A stretch of 64,000 nt of DNA from Nocardia higoensis NBRC 100133 (GTDB taxonomy: Bacteria; Actinomycetota; Actinomycetes; Mycobacteriales; Mycobacteriaceae), in the NCBI RefSeq assembly GCF_000308595.1, contig NZ_BAGA01000047.1:1-64000 (forward strand). The letters run 5' to 3'. Of this stretch, positions 33,904 through 43,205 are shown piece by piece (within the stretch, counting starts at the first letter, position 1; each line of letters begins with the position of its first letter). A program made the position numbers and the translations under genes. The notes beneath the pieces were generated by a model that was not told the origin of the DNA, made no database searches, and saw nothing but the letters and a program-made list of their open reading frames with translations.

Positions 33904-35019
33904 TCAGATCTGTGCGGTGAAATCGTGGAGAAGCAGGGCGATGTCGAAGCCGCGGCGCTGCAGCCAGTGCGCGACGACCGAGGCGCGGGCGGCGGTGAGA
34001 TCGTCGATCAGGACCACCCGGGCGCCTCGCACGGCGATGGTTCGGTACGAGACCCCGAGCAACTGCCCGCCTTCGGCATTGATCGAGCCGGGCAGGTGCT
34101 CTCGGGCGAACTCCTCGGGTGTCCGCACATCGAGCAGGTAGGTGGTGCGGTCGGGATCGGCGGCCCAGGCGTGCGCGGTCGGCAGATCGACACGGTCGAA
34201 CTCGTCACCCGCGGAGATCGCCCGCACATGCCGGGCGGCGCGTTCACGGGCGGCCTGGTCCACCGGACCGTAGCGGGCGGTGGCGCCGGTCTCGAGTTCG
34301 AGGTTCTCCTGTATCCAGGCTTTGGTGCCCTCGTGCAGATACGACACCTTGTTCGGCACGCCCGCGTCGATCAGGGTCTGTGCGCCGATGATGGCGCGGG
34401 GCAGCCCGGCGCAGGACACGACGATGTGGGTGTCGGGGGAGGGGACGACGTCGGCGTAGCGCAGCAGCAGTTCCGCACCGGGGACGGCGACCGCGCCGGG
34501 CACGTGACCGGCGGTGAACTCCGCGACGGTGCGGGTGTCGAGGACGACGACGTCGGCGCCTTCGTCCTGGAGCGCCTTCAGTTCGGCCGCGGTGACCGCC
34601 GGTGTCGCGCGCTCGTCGCGGATGCCGAGGGAGAACGCCTGGCCGGGGATGTCGAAGGTCGGCAGGTCCGCTTCGCCGTCGCGGGTCCACTCGGGAATGC
34701 CGCCGGCCAGTACGTAGACGTGCGTGCGCCCGGCAGCCCGCAGCGCCTCCGCGACGGTCTCGGCGATCCCGTCGCCGCCGTCGACCAGCACGGTCCGCAC
34801 GAGCTTGCGTGGCACGAACCGGTCGATCTCGGCCGCGACGCGTTCGGCGGGCAGGTTCGTGGCGAACAGCGGCGAGGCATAGCCGACCACCTCGCTGGGG
34901 CGGATGTCCAGGACGGCGAGTTCCCCGTCCTCGGCCAGCCAGCGGCGCAGCGTTTCGGAATCGACCACGCGCGTGGAGATCTCGGTGGCAGAGCCGGTCT
35001 CGATCGATGATGTGCTCAC
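33904..35019 (-). CDS. Three-domain rhodanese-like sulfurtransferase
   Basis: 371 aa from GTG 35019 (AAGGTGG upstream). Three rhodanese modules can be read: about 21-115, 144-240 and 279-371. Only the middle one has the active-site Cys (Cys203 in VVSCAGLPRA). In the first the loop is LVDGGDGIAE and in the third LIDDLTAARA, both lacking Cys. Catalysis, if any, is by the central domain, moving a sulfane sulfur to cyanide or another acceptor. It is downstream of, and co-oriented with, the PAS-AraC regulator, and near cyanase, so a cyanide/cyanate/thiocyanate role is inferred. Confidence 0.85.
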   Translation of the reverse strand: MSTSSIETGSATEISTRVVDSETLRRWLAEDGELAVLDIRPSEVVGYASPLFATNLPAERVAAEIDRFVPRKLVRTVLVDGGDGIAETVAEALRAAGRTHVYVLAGGIPEWTRDGEADLPTFDIPGQAFSLGIRDERATPAVTAAELKALQDEGADVVVLDTRTVAEFTAGHVPGAVAVPGAELLLRYADVVPSPDTHIVVSCAGLPRAIIGAQTLIDAGVPNKVSYLHEGTKAWIQENLELETGATARYGPVDQAARERAARHVRAISAGDEFDRVDLPTAHAWAADPDRTTYLLDVRTPEEFAREHLPGSINAEGGQLLGVSYRTIAVRGARVVLIDDLTAARASVVAHWLQRRGFDIALLLHDFTAQI

Positions 35020-35198
35020 GTGTGGTCCACCTTCGCCGCGGGATAGACCGGGCGTGCTCGTCCCGGCTCCCTCACGGTAAGCCCGGATCCGGCGGCCGCG
35101 GCCGGGGGCCGTTCCCCGTGGCGGTCTCCGCACGGGCGCTGAGCTGCGCGGATGGTGCGCGCCGGCCCTTCGGATCACGATGGTTCGAGCGTGACGGT

Positions 35199-35990
35199 TC
35201 AGGAGGAAACGGCTGCGCGGCGGAAGTGGGTGGGGGAGCGGCCGTAGTGTCTGCGGAATGCCCGGGAGAAGGTGCCCGGGTCGCTGAATCCGCTCTCGTA
35301 GCAGGCGGACTGGACGGACGCGCCGCGTTCCAGGAGCAGGCAGGCGAATTCCAGCCGGGCGCGACGGATGGCCTCGCCAGGGGCCCGGCCCGTCTCGGCG
35401 AACAGCGTCTGCACCGATCGCACGGACATGTGGTTGCGCTTCGCCAGCGCCGAGACCGAGAAGGCGGGATCGCGGAAGTGGTCGTGTATCTGGCGCAGCA
35501 ACTCCGCGCGCATCGCACACCGGGTGCGTTCGCCGCGGGAGCTCGCCGAGGTGGTCGATGGCCGGGGCCATTCGGTCCCCGGCTCACCGGCCCGGTCCGA
35601 CACGACTTCGAAAGCGAGCAGGGTGGCGTCGCGGACCTCCAGGCGGCGGGTCGTCCAGTTGACCGGCAGGGGCGTGCCCGTGCTCGTCGTGAACCACTCC
35701 GTGCCGCGGGACGGGCCCGCCGAGGCGGCGGAGGCGACGATCGGGCAGGCGTCGTAGGGATAGGCCGAACCGTCGGGGCGGCGTTCGTGCAAGGCACGGT
35801 GGCTGGACCTGCCCACGAGATCGGCGGCGGTGGAGTAGCCGAGCAGGGATATCGCCGCCTGGTTCACCAGTTCGACGCGGCCGCCCGCGATCACCCACAA
35901 CGGGGTCGGCGCCACCTCGATCACGGCTGCCATGAGTTCGGTTTCGGCATCCGGGTGCGCGGCCCGGGCGTGGAGAACGGTCACTGTCAT
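35199..35990 (-). CDS. PAS-domain AraC-family regulator
   Basis: 263 aa from ATG 35990. Residues about 18-115 form a PAS sensor (VIEVAPTPLWVIAGGRVELVNQ, LLGYSTAADLVG). The C-terminal 100 residues are an AraC double helix-turn-helix (FSVSALAKRNHMSVRSVQTLF, SACYESGFSDPGTFSRAFRR). The PAS fold could hold a small ligand or cofactor. It is divergent from cynS over 186 bp and upstream of the rhodanese gene, so it probably controls both directions. Confidence 0.87.
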   Translation of the reverse strand: MTVTVLHARAAHPDAETELMAAVIEVAPTPLWVIAGGRVELVNQAAISLLGYSTAADLVGRSSHRALHERRPDGSAYPYDACPIVASAASAGPSRGTEWFTTSTGTPLPVNWTTRRLEVRDATLLAFEVVSDRAGEPGTEWPRPSTTSASSRGERTRCAMRAELLRQIHDHFRDPAFSVSALAKRNHMSVRSVQTLFAETGRAPGEAIRRARLEFACLLLERGASVQSACYESGFSDPGTFSRAFRRHYGRSPTHFRRAAVSS

Positions 35991-36176
35991 CACCTCGGTG
36001 ATCAACAGGTTCACACCCGGCTGTGTCGTGGTCGTTGCCGACCCGTCTCGGCCGTGTGAACGGCGTCGCGGCTTGCGCGAAATGACCGATATCCTGCGCG
36101 AATGTCCTGAATTCTTTCGCGCTTCATGAGTTTCGATAGCAACCGACCACGTGGTCGCGGACGAGGAGGACGACGC

Positions 36177-36653
36177 ATGGCATATCACCCATCGCTGCGC
36201 GAGAAGGCGGCGAACGAAGTCGACGACCGCAGGGTCGCCACCGGGCGCACCTGGGAACAGATCGCCGAGCACCTCGGGAAGCCGCCGGTGTGGACGGTCG
36301 CCGCGCTGCTCGGCGCGCACCCGATGAGCCGCGCGGACGCCGTGAAGGTCGGCGAGCTGCTCGAGCTGAGCGCGGAGACGGTGCGGGCCCTGCAACGTCA
36401 GCCGTATCGGACGGCCGACGCGACGGTGTCCACCGACCCCACCATCTACCGCTTCCACGAATTGCTGGCCGTCTACGGGCCGGCCTTCAAGGAGTTGATC
36501 CACGAGCAATTCGGCGACGGGATCATGAGCGCCATCAACTGCAGTGTGTCGCTGACCCGGCGCGAGCACCCCGACGGGGCCAGGGTGGTGGTCACGATCG
36601 ACGGGAAATTTTTGCCGTACCAGTGGAATTCGGCCTCGGATCAGGAGGGGTGA
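36177..36653 (+). CDS. cynS: Cyanate hydratase (cyanase)
   Basis: 158 aa from ATG 36177, which has GAGGAGG 8 nt upstream; the longer frame from 36126 lacks a good ribosome site. All catalytic residues are present: Arg92 and Glu95 (YRFHELLAVYG) and Ser118 (IMSAIN). The decameric enzyme converts cyanate and bicarbonate to ammonia and CO2, giving detoxification and nitrogen. The N-terminal POU-like helical domain is intact. Followed after 5 bp by an FNT channel gene. Confidence 0.95.
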   Translation: MAYHPSLREKAANEVDDRRVATGRTWEQIAEHLGKPPVWTVAALLGAHPMSRADAVKVGELLELSAETVRALQRQPYRTADATVSTDPTIYRFHELLAVYGPAFKELIHEQFGDGIMSAINCSVSLTRREHPDGARVVVTIDGKFLPYQWNSASDQEG

Positions 36654-36658
36654 GGGGC

Positions 36659-37528
36659 ATGTCGTATGTGAAACCGGCCGATCTGGCGGTCAGGGTCATC
36701 GACGCGGGCGAGTCCAAGGTGTTCCTGTCCACCCGTGACACCCTGATCCGCGCCTATATGGCAGGCGCGATCCTCGCGCTCGCCGCGGCGTTCGCCGTCA
36801 CCATCACCGTCAAGACCGGCAATCCGCTTGTCGGGGCCATGCTGTTCCCCGTCGGCTTCTGCATGCTGTATCTGCTCGGATTCGATCTGCTGACCGGCGT
36901 TTTCACGCTGGTGCCGCTGGCCTGGCTCGACAAGCGGCGCGGCGTGACGATCGGTGCGATGCTGCGCAATTGGGGCCTGGTGTTCGTCGGCAACTTCGCG
37001 GGCGCGTTGACCACCGCCGTGCTGATGGCCGTCTACTTCACCTACGCCTTCAGCGTCGACCCCGACGCGGTGGGCCAGGCGATCGGTGTCCTGGGTGAAG
37101 GCCGCACGCTCGGTTACGCCGAGCACGGGGCGGCTGGCATGCTGACACTGTTCGTCCGCGGCGTGCTGTGCAACTGGATGGTCTCGACCGGGGTGGTCGG
37201 TGCGATGATGTCGGACAGCCTGCCGGGCAAGGTGATCGCCATGTGGATGCCGATCATGGTGTTCTTCTACCTCGGTTTCGAGCATTCCGTGGTCAACATG
37301 TTCCTGTTCCCGTCGGGCCTGATGCTCGGCGGTGATTTCACCCTCGGGGACTATCTGGTGTGGAACGAGATACCCACGCTGCTGGGCAATCTCGTCGGCG
37401 GGATCACCTTCGTCGGGCTCGTCATCTACGCCACACACGCCAGGACCGCGCCGAGCCGGGAGCGGGGAAAGGGGCGGAACCCGGCGGCAGCGGAGCCCGC
37501 GCCGTCCGCCGAGCCCGCGGCTGTCTGA
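36659..37528 (+). CDS. Formate/nitrite transporter (FNT) family channel
   Basis: 289 aa, GGAGGGG Shine-Dalgarno, six expected helices. FNT features: DTLIRAYMAGAILALAAAFAV, LVGAMLFPVGFCML, LCNWMVSTGV and FFYLGFEHSVVNMF, the last with the central His typical of FNT pores. The family carries small monovalent anions. The tight link to cynS suggests cyanate, bicarbonate or nitrite as cargo (inference; no FNT specificity residue decides it). It ends with a charged C-tail. Confidence 0.9.
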   Translation: MSYVKPADLAVRVIDAGESKVFLSTRDTLIRAYMAGAILALAAAFAVTITVKTGNPLVGAMLFPVGFCMLYLLGFDLLTGVFTLVPLAWLDKRRGVTIGAMLRNWGLVFVGNFAGALTTAVLMAVYFTYAFSVDPDAVGQAIGVLGEGRTLGYAEHGAAGMLTLFVRGVLCNWMVSTGVVGAMMSDSLPGKVIAMWMPIMVFFYLGFEHSVVNMFLFPSGLMLGGDFTLGDYLVWNEIPTLLGNLVGGITFVGLVIYATHARTAPSRERGKGRNPAAAEPAPSAEPAAV

Positions 37529-37535
37529 ACGCCGC

Positions 37536-37604
37536 GCCCGATCACCACTTCCGTCCCGCACCGGTTCGTGGCCGAGCTGGATCACCGGAAGTGGCTGGTC
37601 GGGC
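37536..37604 (+). terminator. Two-part inverted repeat after the FNT gene
   Basis: GCCCGA..CCACTTCC pairs with GGAAGTGG..TCGGGC around a 34-nt loop, starting 8 bp after the FNT stop. It is a plausible terminator or mRNA-stabilising structure; the long loop lowers certainty. Confidence 0.4.
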
Positions 37605-37734
37605 ACGGTCTTCTCGCCCTCGCCGGCCGGCCGGTCGCCGACGGTCCGTCGGCTGCCTCGCTCTATGATCACCAACGCACGCCCCCGAGAGTTCGTCACT
37701 GCCGAGCACGCCGCATCGGAGGAGTTGAGCACCC

Positions 37735-39339
37735 ATGGTCTGTTCGCTCGTGCGATCCGTGATCTCCGTGGCGGCGGTGATCGGACTCTGGCCGGTCGTC
37801 ACCGCGGTGCCCGCCGTCGCGTCGGCGCCGCCCGAAGTGACCGTGACCGGCGGCGAGATCGCCGGAGTCGCCGTCGACGGCACCATCGAATACCTCGGGA
37901 TTCCGTTCGCCGCCGCCACCGGCGGCGAAGCCCGGTTCAGCCCGCCCGGTCCCGCGCCGTCGTGGCCGGGTGTCCGGCCCGCCCGCAGCCACGGCCCGGC
38001 ATGCCCGCAGACCGGCTTCGTGCCCGGTGCGCCGCCGGCTTTCCCCACCGCCGAAGACTGCCTGACCGTCGACGTCTACACGCCGGAACAGATGCCGGGC
38101 CGTCCCCTGCCGGTCATGGTGTTCTTCCACGGCGGCGGCTACACCACCGGCGCCAACAGTCAATACGCCCCCACCGGCATGGTCGCCGACGGCGATGTCG
38201 TCGTGGCGATACCCAACTACCGGCTCGGGCCGCTCGGGTTCATGTCGCTACCCGAACTGGCCGCCGAGTCCGGCGGCGCCACCGGAACGATCGGCATCCA
38301 GGACCAGCAAGCCGCCTTGCGCTGGGTGCGCGACAACGCCCATGTCTTCGGCGGCGATCCGGCCGATGTGACGATCTTCGGCGAGTCGGCAGGCGGCGGC
38401 AGCGTGTGTGCGCACTTCGCCGCGCCCGCCTCCGCCGGTCTGTTCCACAAGGCCATCGTGCAGAGCGGTTCGTGCGTGCAGTCGCCCGTGGCACCCCTCG
38501 CTCGCGACGACTCCTTCGCCCGCTCGGCGCGCTATGCCGAGCGCGTGGGATGCGGTGATCCCGCGACGCGACTGGCCTGCCTGCGCGCTCTGCCCGCCGC
38601 GTCACTGCTCGACGAATCGACCGTGCCGCCCGACGAGGCGGCCTCCCCGACCTGGCTGCCCAGCATCGACGGTGTGGTCCTCACCCGGCGCCTGGCGGAC
38701 GCCTTGCGCGAAGACGGCCGCAGGATTCCGATGATCGTCGGCAGCAACAGCAACGAGGGGGCGCAGATCGTCGCGGAATCCGATTTCGCCCGCGGTCATA
38801 TCCCGGACGCCGCGAGTTTCCAGAGCTATGTCCGGCAGACATTCGGCGCCGACGCCGACGCCGTCCTCGACCGGTATCCGCTCGATCACTATCCGTCACC
38901 GGCAGCGGCGCAATCCGCGGTGGTCACCGACGGCCTGTTCGCCTGCCCGGCGCTGTCCGCCGGCCGTCTCGCCCGTGACACCGGGCATCCGCTGTGGCAG
39001 TACGAGTTCGACCAAGCGCCGCTGGACGCGAATCCGGTGCTTCCCGGCGCCTTCCACTCCGCCGAACTGCTCTATCTGTTCAGCAGCGTGATGGGTGTGC
39101 CGCTCCCGTGGACCGGTGCGTCGGCGGCCTTCGCCGGGCAGATGCAGCGGTGGTGGACCACCTTCGCCCACACCGGCGATCCGAACGGTCCCGGTTCAAC
39201 CGAGTGGTCGGCCTGGCCCGGATCTGCCGCCCGGGATGTCGACGGTCCCGCGCTGATCATGCGGGCCACCGGCAGCACCATGACCGACGATTTCGGGCTC
39301 CGGCACCACTGCGCATTCTGGTCCGAACGCGCGCGCTGA
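37735..39339 (+). CDS. Secreted type B carboxylesterase
   Basis: 534 aa with a signal peptide (hydrophobic run SVISVAAVIGLWPVVTAVPA, cut after AVASA). Carboxylesterase/cholinesterase fold: oxyanion FFHGGGY (130-136), nucleophile Ser218 in FGESAGGG, acid in SNSNEGAQ and base His in GAFHSAELLY. It hydrolyses short-chain or aromatic esters outside the cell. Six Cys suggest disulfides, fitting export. Stand-alone gene; nothing around it explains its substrate. Confidence 0.92.
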   Translation: MVCSLVRSVISVAAVIGLWPVVTAVPAVASAPPEVTVTGGEIAGVAVDGTIEYLGIPFAAATGGEARFSPPGPAPSWPGVRPARSHGPACPQTGFVPGAPPAFPTAEDCLTVDVYTPEQMPGRPLPVMVFFHGGGYTTGANSQYAPTGMVADGDVVVAIPNYRLGPLGFMSLPELAAESGGATGTIGIQDQQAALRWVRDNAHVFGGDPADVTIFGESAGGGSVCAHFAAPASAGLFHKAIVQSGSCVQSPVAPLARDDSFARSARYAERVGCGDPATRLACLRALPAASLLDESTVPPDEAASPTWLPSIDGVVLTRRLADALREDGRRIPMIVGSNSNEGAQIVAESDFARGHIPDAASFQSYVRQTFGADADAVLDRYPLDHYPSPAAAQSAVVTDGLFACPALSAGRLARDTGHPLWQYEFDQAPLDANPVLPGAFHSAELLYLFSSVMGVPLPWTGASAAFAGQMQRWWTTFAHTGDPNGPGSTEWSAWPGSAARDVDGPALIMRATGSTMTDDFGLRHHCAFWSERAR

Positions 39340-39752
39340 GCGAGTGGCGTTCCGTGCGCCGCCGGACCGCTGGACAGGTGTACGGCCGCGACGGGCGCGT
39401 CCCCGTCCACCCCCACACAGGACAGTCCCCGGTAGTCTCCATCGAAACCATGAATTGCAGTCGTCGCTGACAACTCCGGTATCGACTGGCTTGCCGGGGG
39501 CTTAGCCAGATCCTGGAAAATTGTCTCTCCGGTCGACGGACGTCTTCGTCGACGGTGTAACCCTTTTCCGGTGTTCTGGTATAAGACCAGTCTTCTCCGA
39601 ATTCGTCGCAAGTCAATACCCTCGGGACCCCGAAAGTGCGGAGATTTCTCTGCCTCCGGCCGCATTGTGCGGGCGGGCGCCGTGGAGGACAGTGGGTATG
39701 TCCGGTGGCGTCCACCGCGGGCGCCGCCTTTCCCCGAACCTGGAGGTGTCCC
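39340..39752. other. Intergenic stretch, 413 bp
   Basis: No frame here has protein character. The stretch is less GC-rich than its flanks around 39.50-39.60 kb and presumably holds the promoter of the downstream ABM gene, but no -35/-10 pair is convincing. Confidence 0.5.
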
Positions 39753-40376
39753 GTGCACGCACGTTCGAGCACAATCGCGGCGCAGCCGTCATCGATCGAC
39801 AAGGGGATCGCGTGCCTTCGCAACGAGGTGATGCCGACTATGTCGGAGATGGAGGGGTGGGTCGGTCTGTCGCTGATGATCGAGAGATCGACAGGACGCT
39901 GCATCGCCACGAGCGCGTGGGAATCCGAACAGGCGCTGCGTTCCAGCGAGTCGCGCGTCCGGCCGCTGCGGGACAGCCTTGCTCGGTCGCTCGACGGACG
40001 CACCCAGAAGATCGAGGAATGGGAAGTCGCGGCCATGCACCGCGACCACCTGGCCGGTGACCGGGCATGCACCCGGTGCGTCTGGTTGCACACCGATCCG
40101 GCCGGGATCGACGGCATGATCGACACGTTCAAGACGGTTTCACTACCGGAACTCGAGAAGATCGAGGGATTCCGCAGCGCCAGCCTGTTCGTCAACAGGG
40201 CAACCGGTCGAGCGGTCGGGTCCAGCGTCTGGTCGAGCATCGAAGAGCTGGAAAGCAGCCGGGACGCGGCCGCCCGGATGCGGCCGGGGGCGGCCCAGCG
40301 GATGGGGGCAGAGATCCTCGAGGTGGCCGAGTTCCGGCTCGGCTTCGCCCACCTGCGCGTGCCCGAGCTGGTCTGA
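39753..40376 (+). CDS. Protein with two tandem ABM-like (dimeric alpha/beta barrel) domains
   Basis: 207 aa from GTG 39753, preceded by GGAGG at 6 nt; the frame upstream to 39636 is Arg/Cys-rich noise. Two similar halves of about 95 residues each end in a related motif: SLMIERSTGRCIATSAWES and SLFVNRATGRAVGSSVWSS. This is the ferredoxin-like fold of antibiotic-biosynthesis-monooxygenase/heme-degrading families, normally a homodimer, here apparently built as an internal pseudodimer. No catalytic residue can be named. Function unknown. Confidence 0.72.
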   Translation: MHARSSTIAAQPSSIDKGIACLRNEVMPTMSEMEGWVGLSLMIERSTGRCIATSAWESEQALRSSESRVRPLRDSLARSLDGRTQKIEEWEVAAMHRDHLAGDRACTRCVWLHTDPAGIDGMIDTFKTVSLPELEKIEGFRSASLFVNRATGRAVGSSVWSSIEELESSRDAAARMRPGAAQRMGAEILEVAEFRLGFAHLRVPELV

Positions 40377-40389
40377 GCCGGTGAGCCGT

Positions 40390-40417
40390 CCGGCCGGGAG
40401 GTGGGAACTCCGGCCGG
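40390..40417. terminator. Bidirectional terminator between convergent genes
   Basis: CCGGCCGG(G)AG pairs with CTCCGGCCGG over a 7-nt loop, flanked by an outer GAGCCGG/CCGGCTC pair. It fills the 63-bp gap between the ABM gene and the DUF1990 gene. Confidence 0.65.
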
Positions 40418-40439
40418 CGCGCCGACCGCTCCGGCTCGC

Positions 40440-40952
40440 TCACTCGGTGGACAAGGCAGCTGTGTATCGGTCGGCCATGCGGCGTTGCATCAGACGGCCG
40501 AGCGGCCCGGCGAGCCGGACGTACCACGCCGCGGGGCGGGAGAAGGCCGTGACCACCGCATACACCGACTCGTCGGCGGGGTCGTACTCCACCGCGAACA
40601 ACTCCTCCCCGCTCACCGGGTGACCGGGCAGCGTGCCGTAGGCGAAACCGCGACGATCGGGCTCGTCGAGGACGTACACGACTCGGCACGCCGCACGGAT
40701 CGCCGCGGGCCCCACGCCGAGCCGCACCGCCACCAGCGTCCCCGGTGCGGCGACCGGCGAACTCGCGGAGCCGAACACGCCCGCACCTTCGAGCATCCGA
40801 TAGGCCATGACCTCGGTGCTCACGCGCTCGAACAGCGGGCGACCCCGTCCGATCCGGCGCCTTCGGGTGAAGCGCCGATAACCCGGCGGGGGCTCGCTCG
40901 CCGTAGCGCCGACCGCCGAATAGGTGAAATCGCCCGCGCCGTCGTCACTCAC
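40440..40952 (-). CDS. DUF1990-family protein
   Basis: 170 aa from GTG 40952, the usual family length; the open frame to 41027 is not conserved in style. Motifs of DUF1990: DFTYSAVGAT at the N-terminus, RIGRGRPLFERVSTEVM, YGTLPGHPVSGEELFAV, and a C-terminal FSRPAAWYVRLAGPLGRLMQ. The fold is thought to be SRPBCC-like. Function unknown. Probably cotranscribed with the small membrane protein upstream. Confidence 0.82.
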   Translation of the reverse strand: MSDDGAGDFTYSAVGATASEPPPGYRRFTRRRRIGRGRPLFERVSTEVMAYRMLEGAGVFGSASSPVAAPGTLVAVRLGVGPAAIRAACRVVYVLDEPDRRGFAYGTLPGHPVSGEELFAVEYDPADESVYAVVTAFSRPAAWYVRLAGPLGRLMQRRMADRYTAALSTE

Positions 40953-41013
40953 GCGCCCATTCTGCACCGGAACAACGCATCCCCGACCGTGTCGCCAGGC
41001 GTGTCCGCGCGGA

Positions 41014-41298
41014 TCAGCCGTGCCCATTCGTTGCCACGTAGACCAGCAGCGCCATCATCACAGCGACCGCTCCGAGCACGCCGCCGACGAGGGCGTCGGC
41101 CCGGTTCGTCGCGATACCGCGGTCGGCCCGGTCCCAGCCGATGAAACCCGCTGTCACGGCGGCAAATCCGGTCGGCGCCGATAAGAGTTCCCCCGCGAAG
41201 GGGATGAAGGTGAATGCGACCGAGAAGATGCCGAGCACCAGGGCCGCCAGCCCCACGCCGTTGCGCGCCGGTGGGTTGTTGCCGGGAGCCGGTGCCAT
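41014..41298 (-). CDS. Small two-helix membrane protein (DUF4190-like)
   Basis: 94 aa from ATG 41298. A Pro/Asn-rich start (MAPAPGNNPPARN) and the run GLAALVLGIFSVAFTFIPF, then a second helix GGVLGAVAVMMALLVYV, match the DUF4190 style. No recognised Shine-Dalgarno precedes the ATG, so a leaderless or slightly different start is possible. Function unknown. Confidence 0.7.
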   Translation of the reverse strand: MAPAPGNNPPARNGVGLAALVLGIFSVAFTFIPFAGELLSAPTGFAAVTAGFIGWDRADRGIATNRADALVGGVLGAVAVMMALLVYVATNGHG

Positions 41299-41474
41299 AT
41301 CGAGGAGCGTAACGGTGATTCGGCGCCGGACGTAGTGGTGCGGGTCCCGCGCCACCTGTCGCCGAGAGCCGGGAGTGTCAGGCATGCCGGGTGACGGGCG
41401 AGCCGCCCACCACCTTCTGCTTGTCGTGCGGCAGCGCCTACCCCGCAACGTCCGGTGTGGGACGCGTTCGTCGC

Positions 41475-42662
41475 TCAGCAGCTGGTCGGGACGGGCTCAC
41501 CCCGGAATCGGGCTTCGACGTAATTCCAGGCGGCCGGGAACCCGGCGACGGCCGCCGTCATGTGCTCGGCGATGTCGTAGGGCACCATCTGCACCGGCGC
41601 TCCCGCCTTGCAGTAGCGGTCGGCGGTCTCGGCGAGCGGAGTGAACGCGGTGAGGGTGTCGTAGCGCCCCTGCCACAGATAGGTGGGGACGGTGGGGACG
41701 CCGGGGAAGTCGCGCAAGCTGTTCTCGCGCAGCACCTCTCGCGCCTCCGGACTGTCCATCAGGCTCTTGGAGGCGGCCATCTGCTCGGCACTGCGGAAAG
41801 CGCCGTGGAAGAGCAGGAAGCGGCGGCACGCGTCGTGGGTGAATTCCCGGAACCACAAGCCGTTCTCGTTCAGCTGGTCCGAGATCGGCAGGCGGTCGGG
41901 GTATTCGCGCTCCAGCCCCATCGCGGCGGCGAAGGCGAGACCGAAGCCGGGATGCGGGTTGAATCCCAGACTCAAGGCCATGTCTTCCAGGTCGGCGGGG
42001 ATACCGCCCGCGACAGCCGCGGCGAGTTTCAGATCCGGCGCGTAGGTGGGCTGCAGGGCGGCGGCCCACGCGGTGGCCATCCCGCCGCCGGAGTAGCCGG
42101 CGATCGCGACCTGCGAATCGGCCAGGCCCAGTTCGCCGGCGCGCTGCACCGCCTTCACGCTGTCCAGGGTCACCATGCCGCTGAGCTTGGCGGCGCCGTA
42201 GGCGACATTGGGACCCAGGTAGTCGGGCAGGGAGATCGCCCAGCCACGGCCGATGGGCAGCATCGCGCCGACGGCGTCCTGCAGCTCACCGTTGAACAGC
42301 GAGCGCGACGGGTTGCAGCGCGAGCCCAGCGAGTTGATCAACGCCTGATAGGAGATCAGCGGCGGGTTCCGCACGCCCGAGGGAAGCAGGACGGTGGTGA
42401 CGCCCATGATCGGGTTGCCGCCGGAATTGGTGGAGCGGAAGGCCACCTGCCAGCCCTCGGTGCCCACATAGGGCATGGTGTCGATCCGGCGGATGCGCAC
42501 CACGTCACCGGGCTGCAGGTCGCCGAGGTCGGCGGGTGGGGCATAGAACGGGTCGGGGTCCGGCTGCGGATAGAGCGGTTCGGCTCCGGCCGGGGAGCCC
42601 ACGACACCGAGCGACAAGATGCTCAGGATCAGGACCAGAATGCGAGTCGCGACTGTGGACAC
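41475..42662 (-). CDS. Secreted lipase (LIP family)
   Basis: 395 aa with signal peptide (MSTVATRILVLILSILSLGV, cut after PAGA). The nucleophile elbow GYSGGGMA, an acid in YLWQGRYDTLT and a base in YDIAEHMTA match the secretory LIP lipases, which are numerous in Nocardia and related genera. Cysteines at CNPSRSLF, HDACRRF, YCKAG and the C-terminal Cys suggest disulfides. It would release fatty acids from host or environmental lipids. Ends 177 bp from the DUF4190-like gene. Confidence 0.9.
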   Translation of the reverse strand: MSTVATRILVLILSILSLGVVGSPAGAEPLYPQPDPDPFYAPPADLGDLQPGDVVRIRRIDTMPYVGTEGWQVAFRSTNSGGNPIMGVTTVLLPSGVRNPPLISYQALINSLGSRCNPSRSLFNGELQDAVGAMLPIGRGWAISLPDYLGPNVAYGAAKLSGMVTLDSVKAVQRAGELGLADSQVAIAGYSGGGMATAWAAALQPTYAPDLKLAAAVAGGIPADLEDMALSLGFNPHPGFGLAFAAAMGLEREYPDRLPISDQLNENGLWFREFTHDACRRFLLFHGAFRSAEQMAASKSLMDSPEAREVLRENSLRDFPGVPTVPTYLWQGRYDTLTAFTPLAETADRYCKAGAPVQMVPYDIAEHMTAAVAGFPAAWNYVEARFRGEPVPTSC

Positions 42663-43205
42663 GGTCTTCCTTCACACATGGGGTAGCGCCGAGGGCACCG
42701 CGGAAAGGGGCTCGGCGGCCTCGGTGAACGAAGGGGCGGGGAGACGTTGCGGAACGGCGGCGTCCGCTGCCTCGGATGCCCGGGCCCGAGTGCGACGGCG
42801 CCATTCGCGGCGAACATATCGCAATCGCGATACCCGTGAGAGCGCGGCGACCGCGATGGTGTCGATTGTCACAGCGGGATAGAGGTTTTGGGGAATTGGA
42901 CCGGGTGCCGGACCGATATTCCGGCACGCTCTTCAGCTGCTGTTATAGCTGTAAGCTGTTGTGGCGGTGCAGAATCGGGCGCAACATATGTCACGCTGAG
43001 TCGCTGCTCGAATATCGGCTGATCAGTGCGAATGACGGACATGGACCCGGAGATCGGACCATTAACGGCCAGTAGCGACTGTTCAGCATTGCTGATGGTG
43101 GGCCGCCGGTCGGTGGGCGGGCGGGGCGACATGCCGAAAGCGTTTGATACGGGGGGTGTTCGGGAGCGGGGGTGGCGGATCGCGGGCGGCGCGCCCACGT
43201 CGCCC
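42663..43205. other. Intergenic stretch, 543 bp
   Basis: No supported gene. An unusually AT-rich patch at about 42.93-43.02 kb contains repeated AGCTG words (CAGCTG, TAGCTG, AAGCTG) and probably regulatory DNA for the lipase. Open frames on either strand are shadows with poor GC3. Confidence 0.5.
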
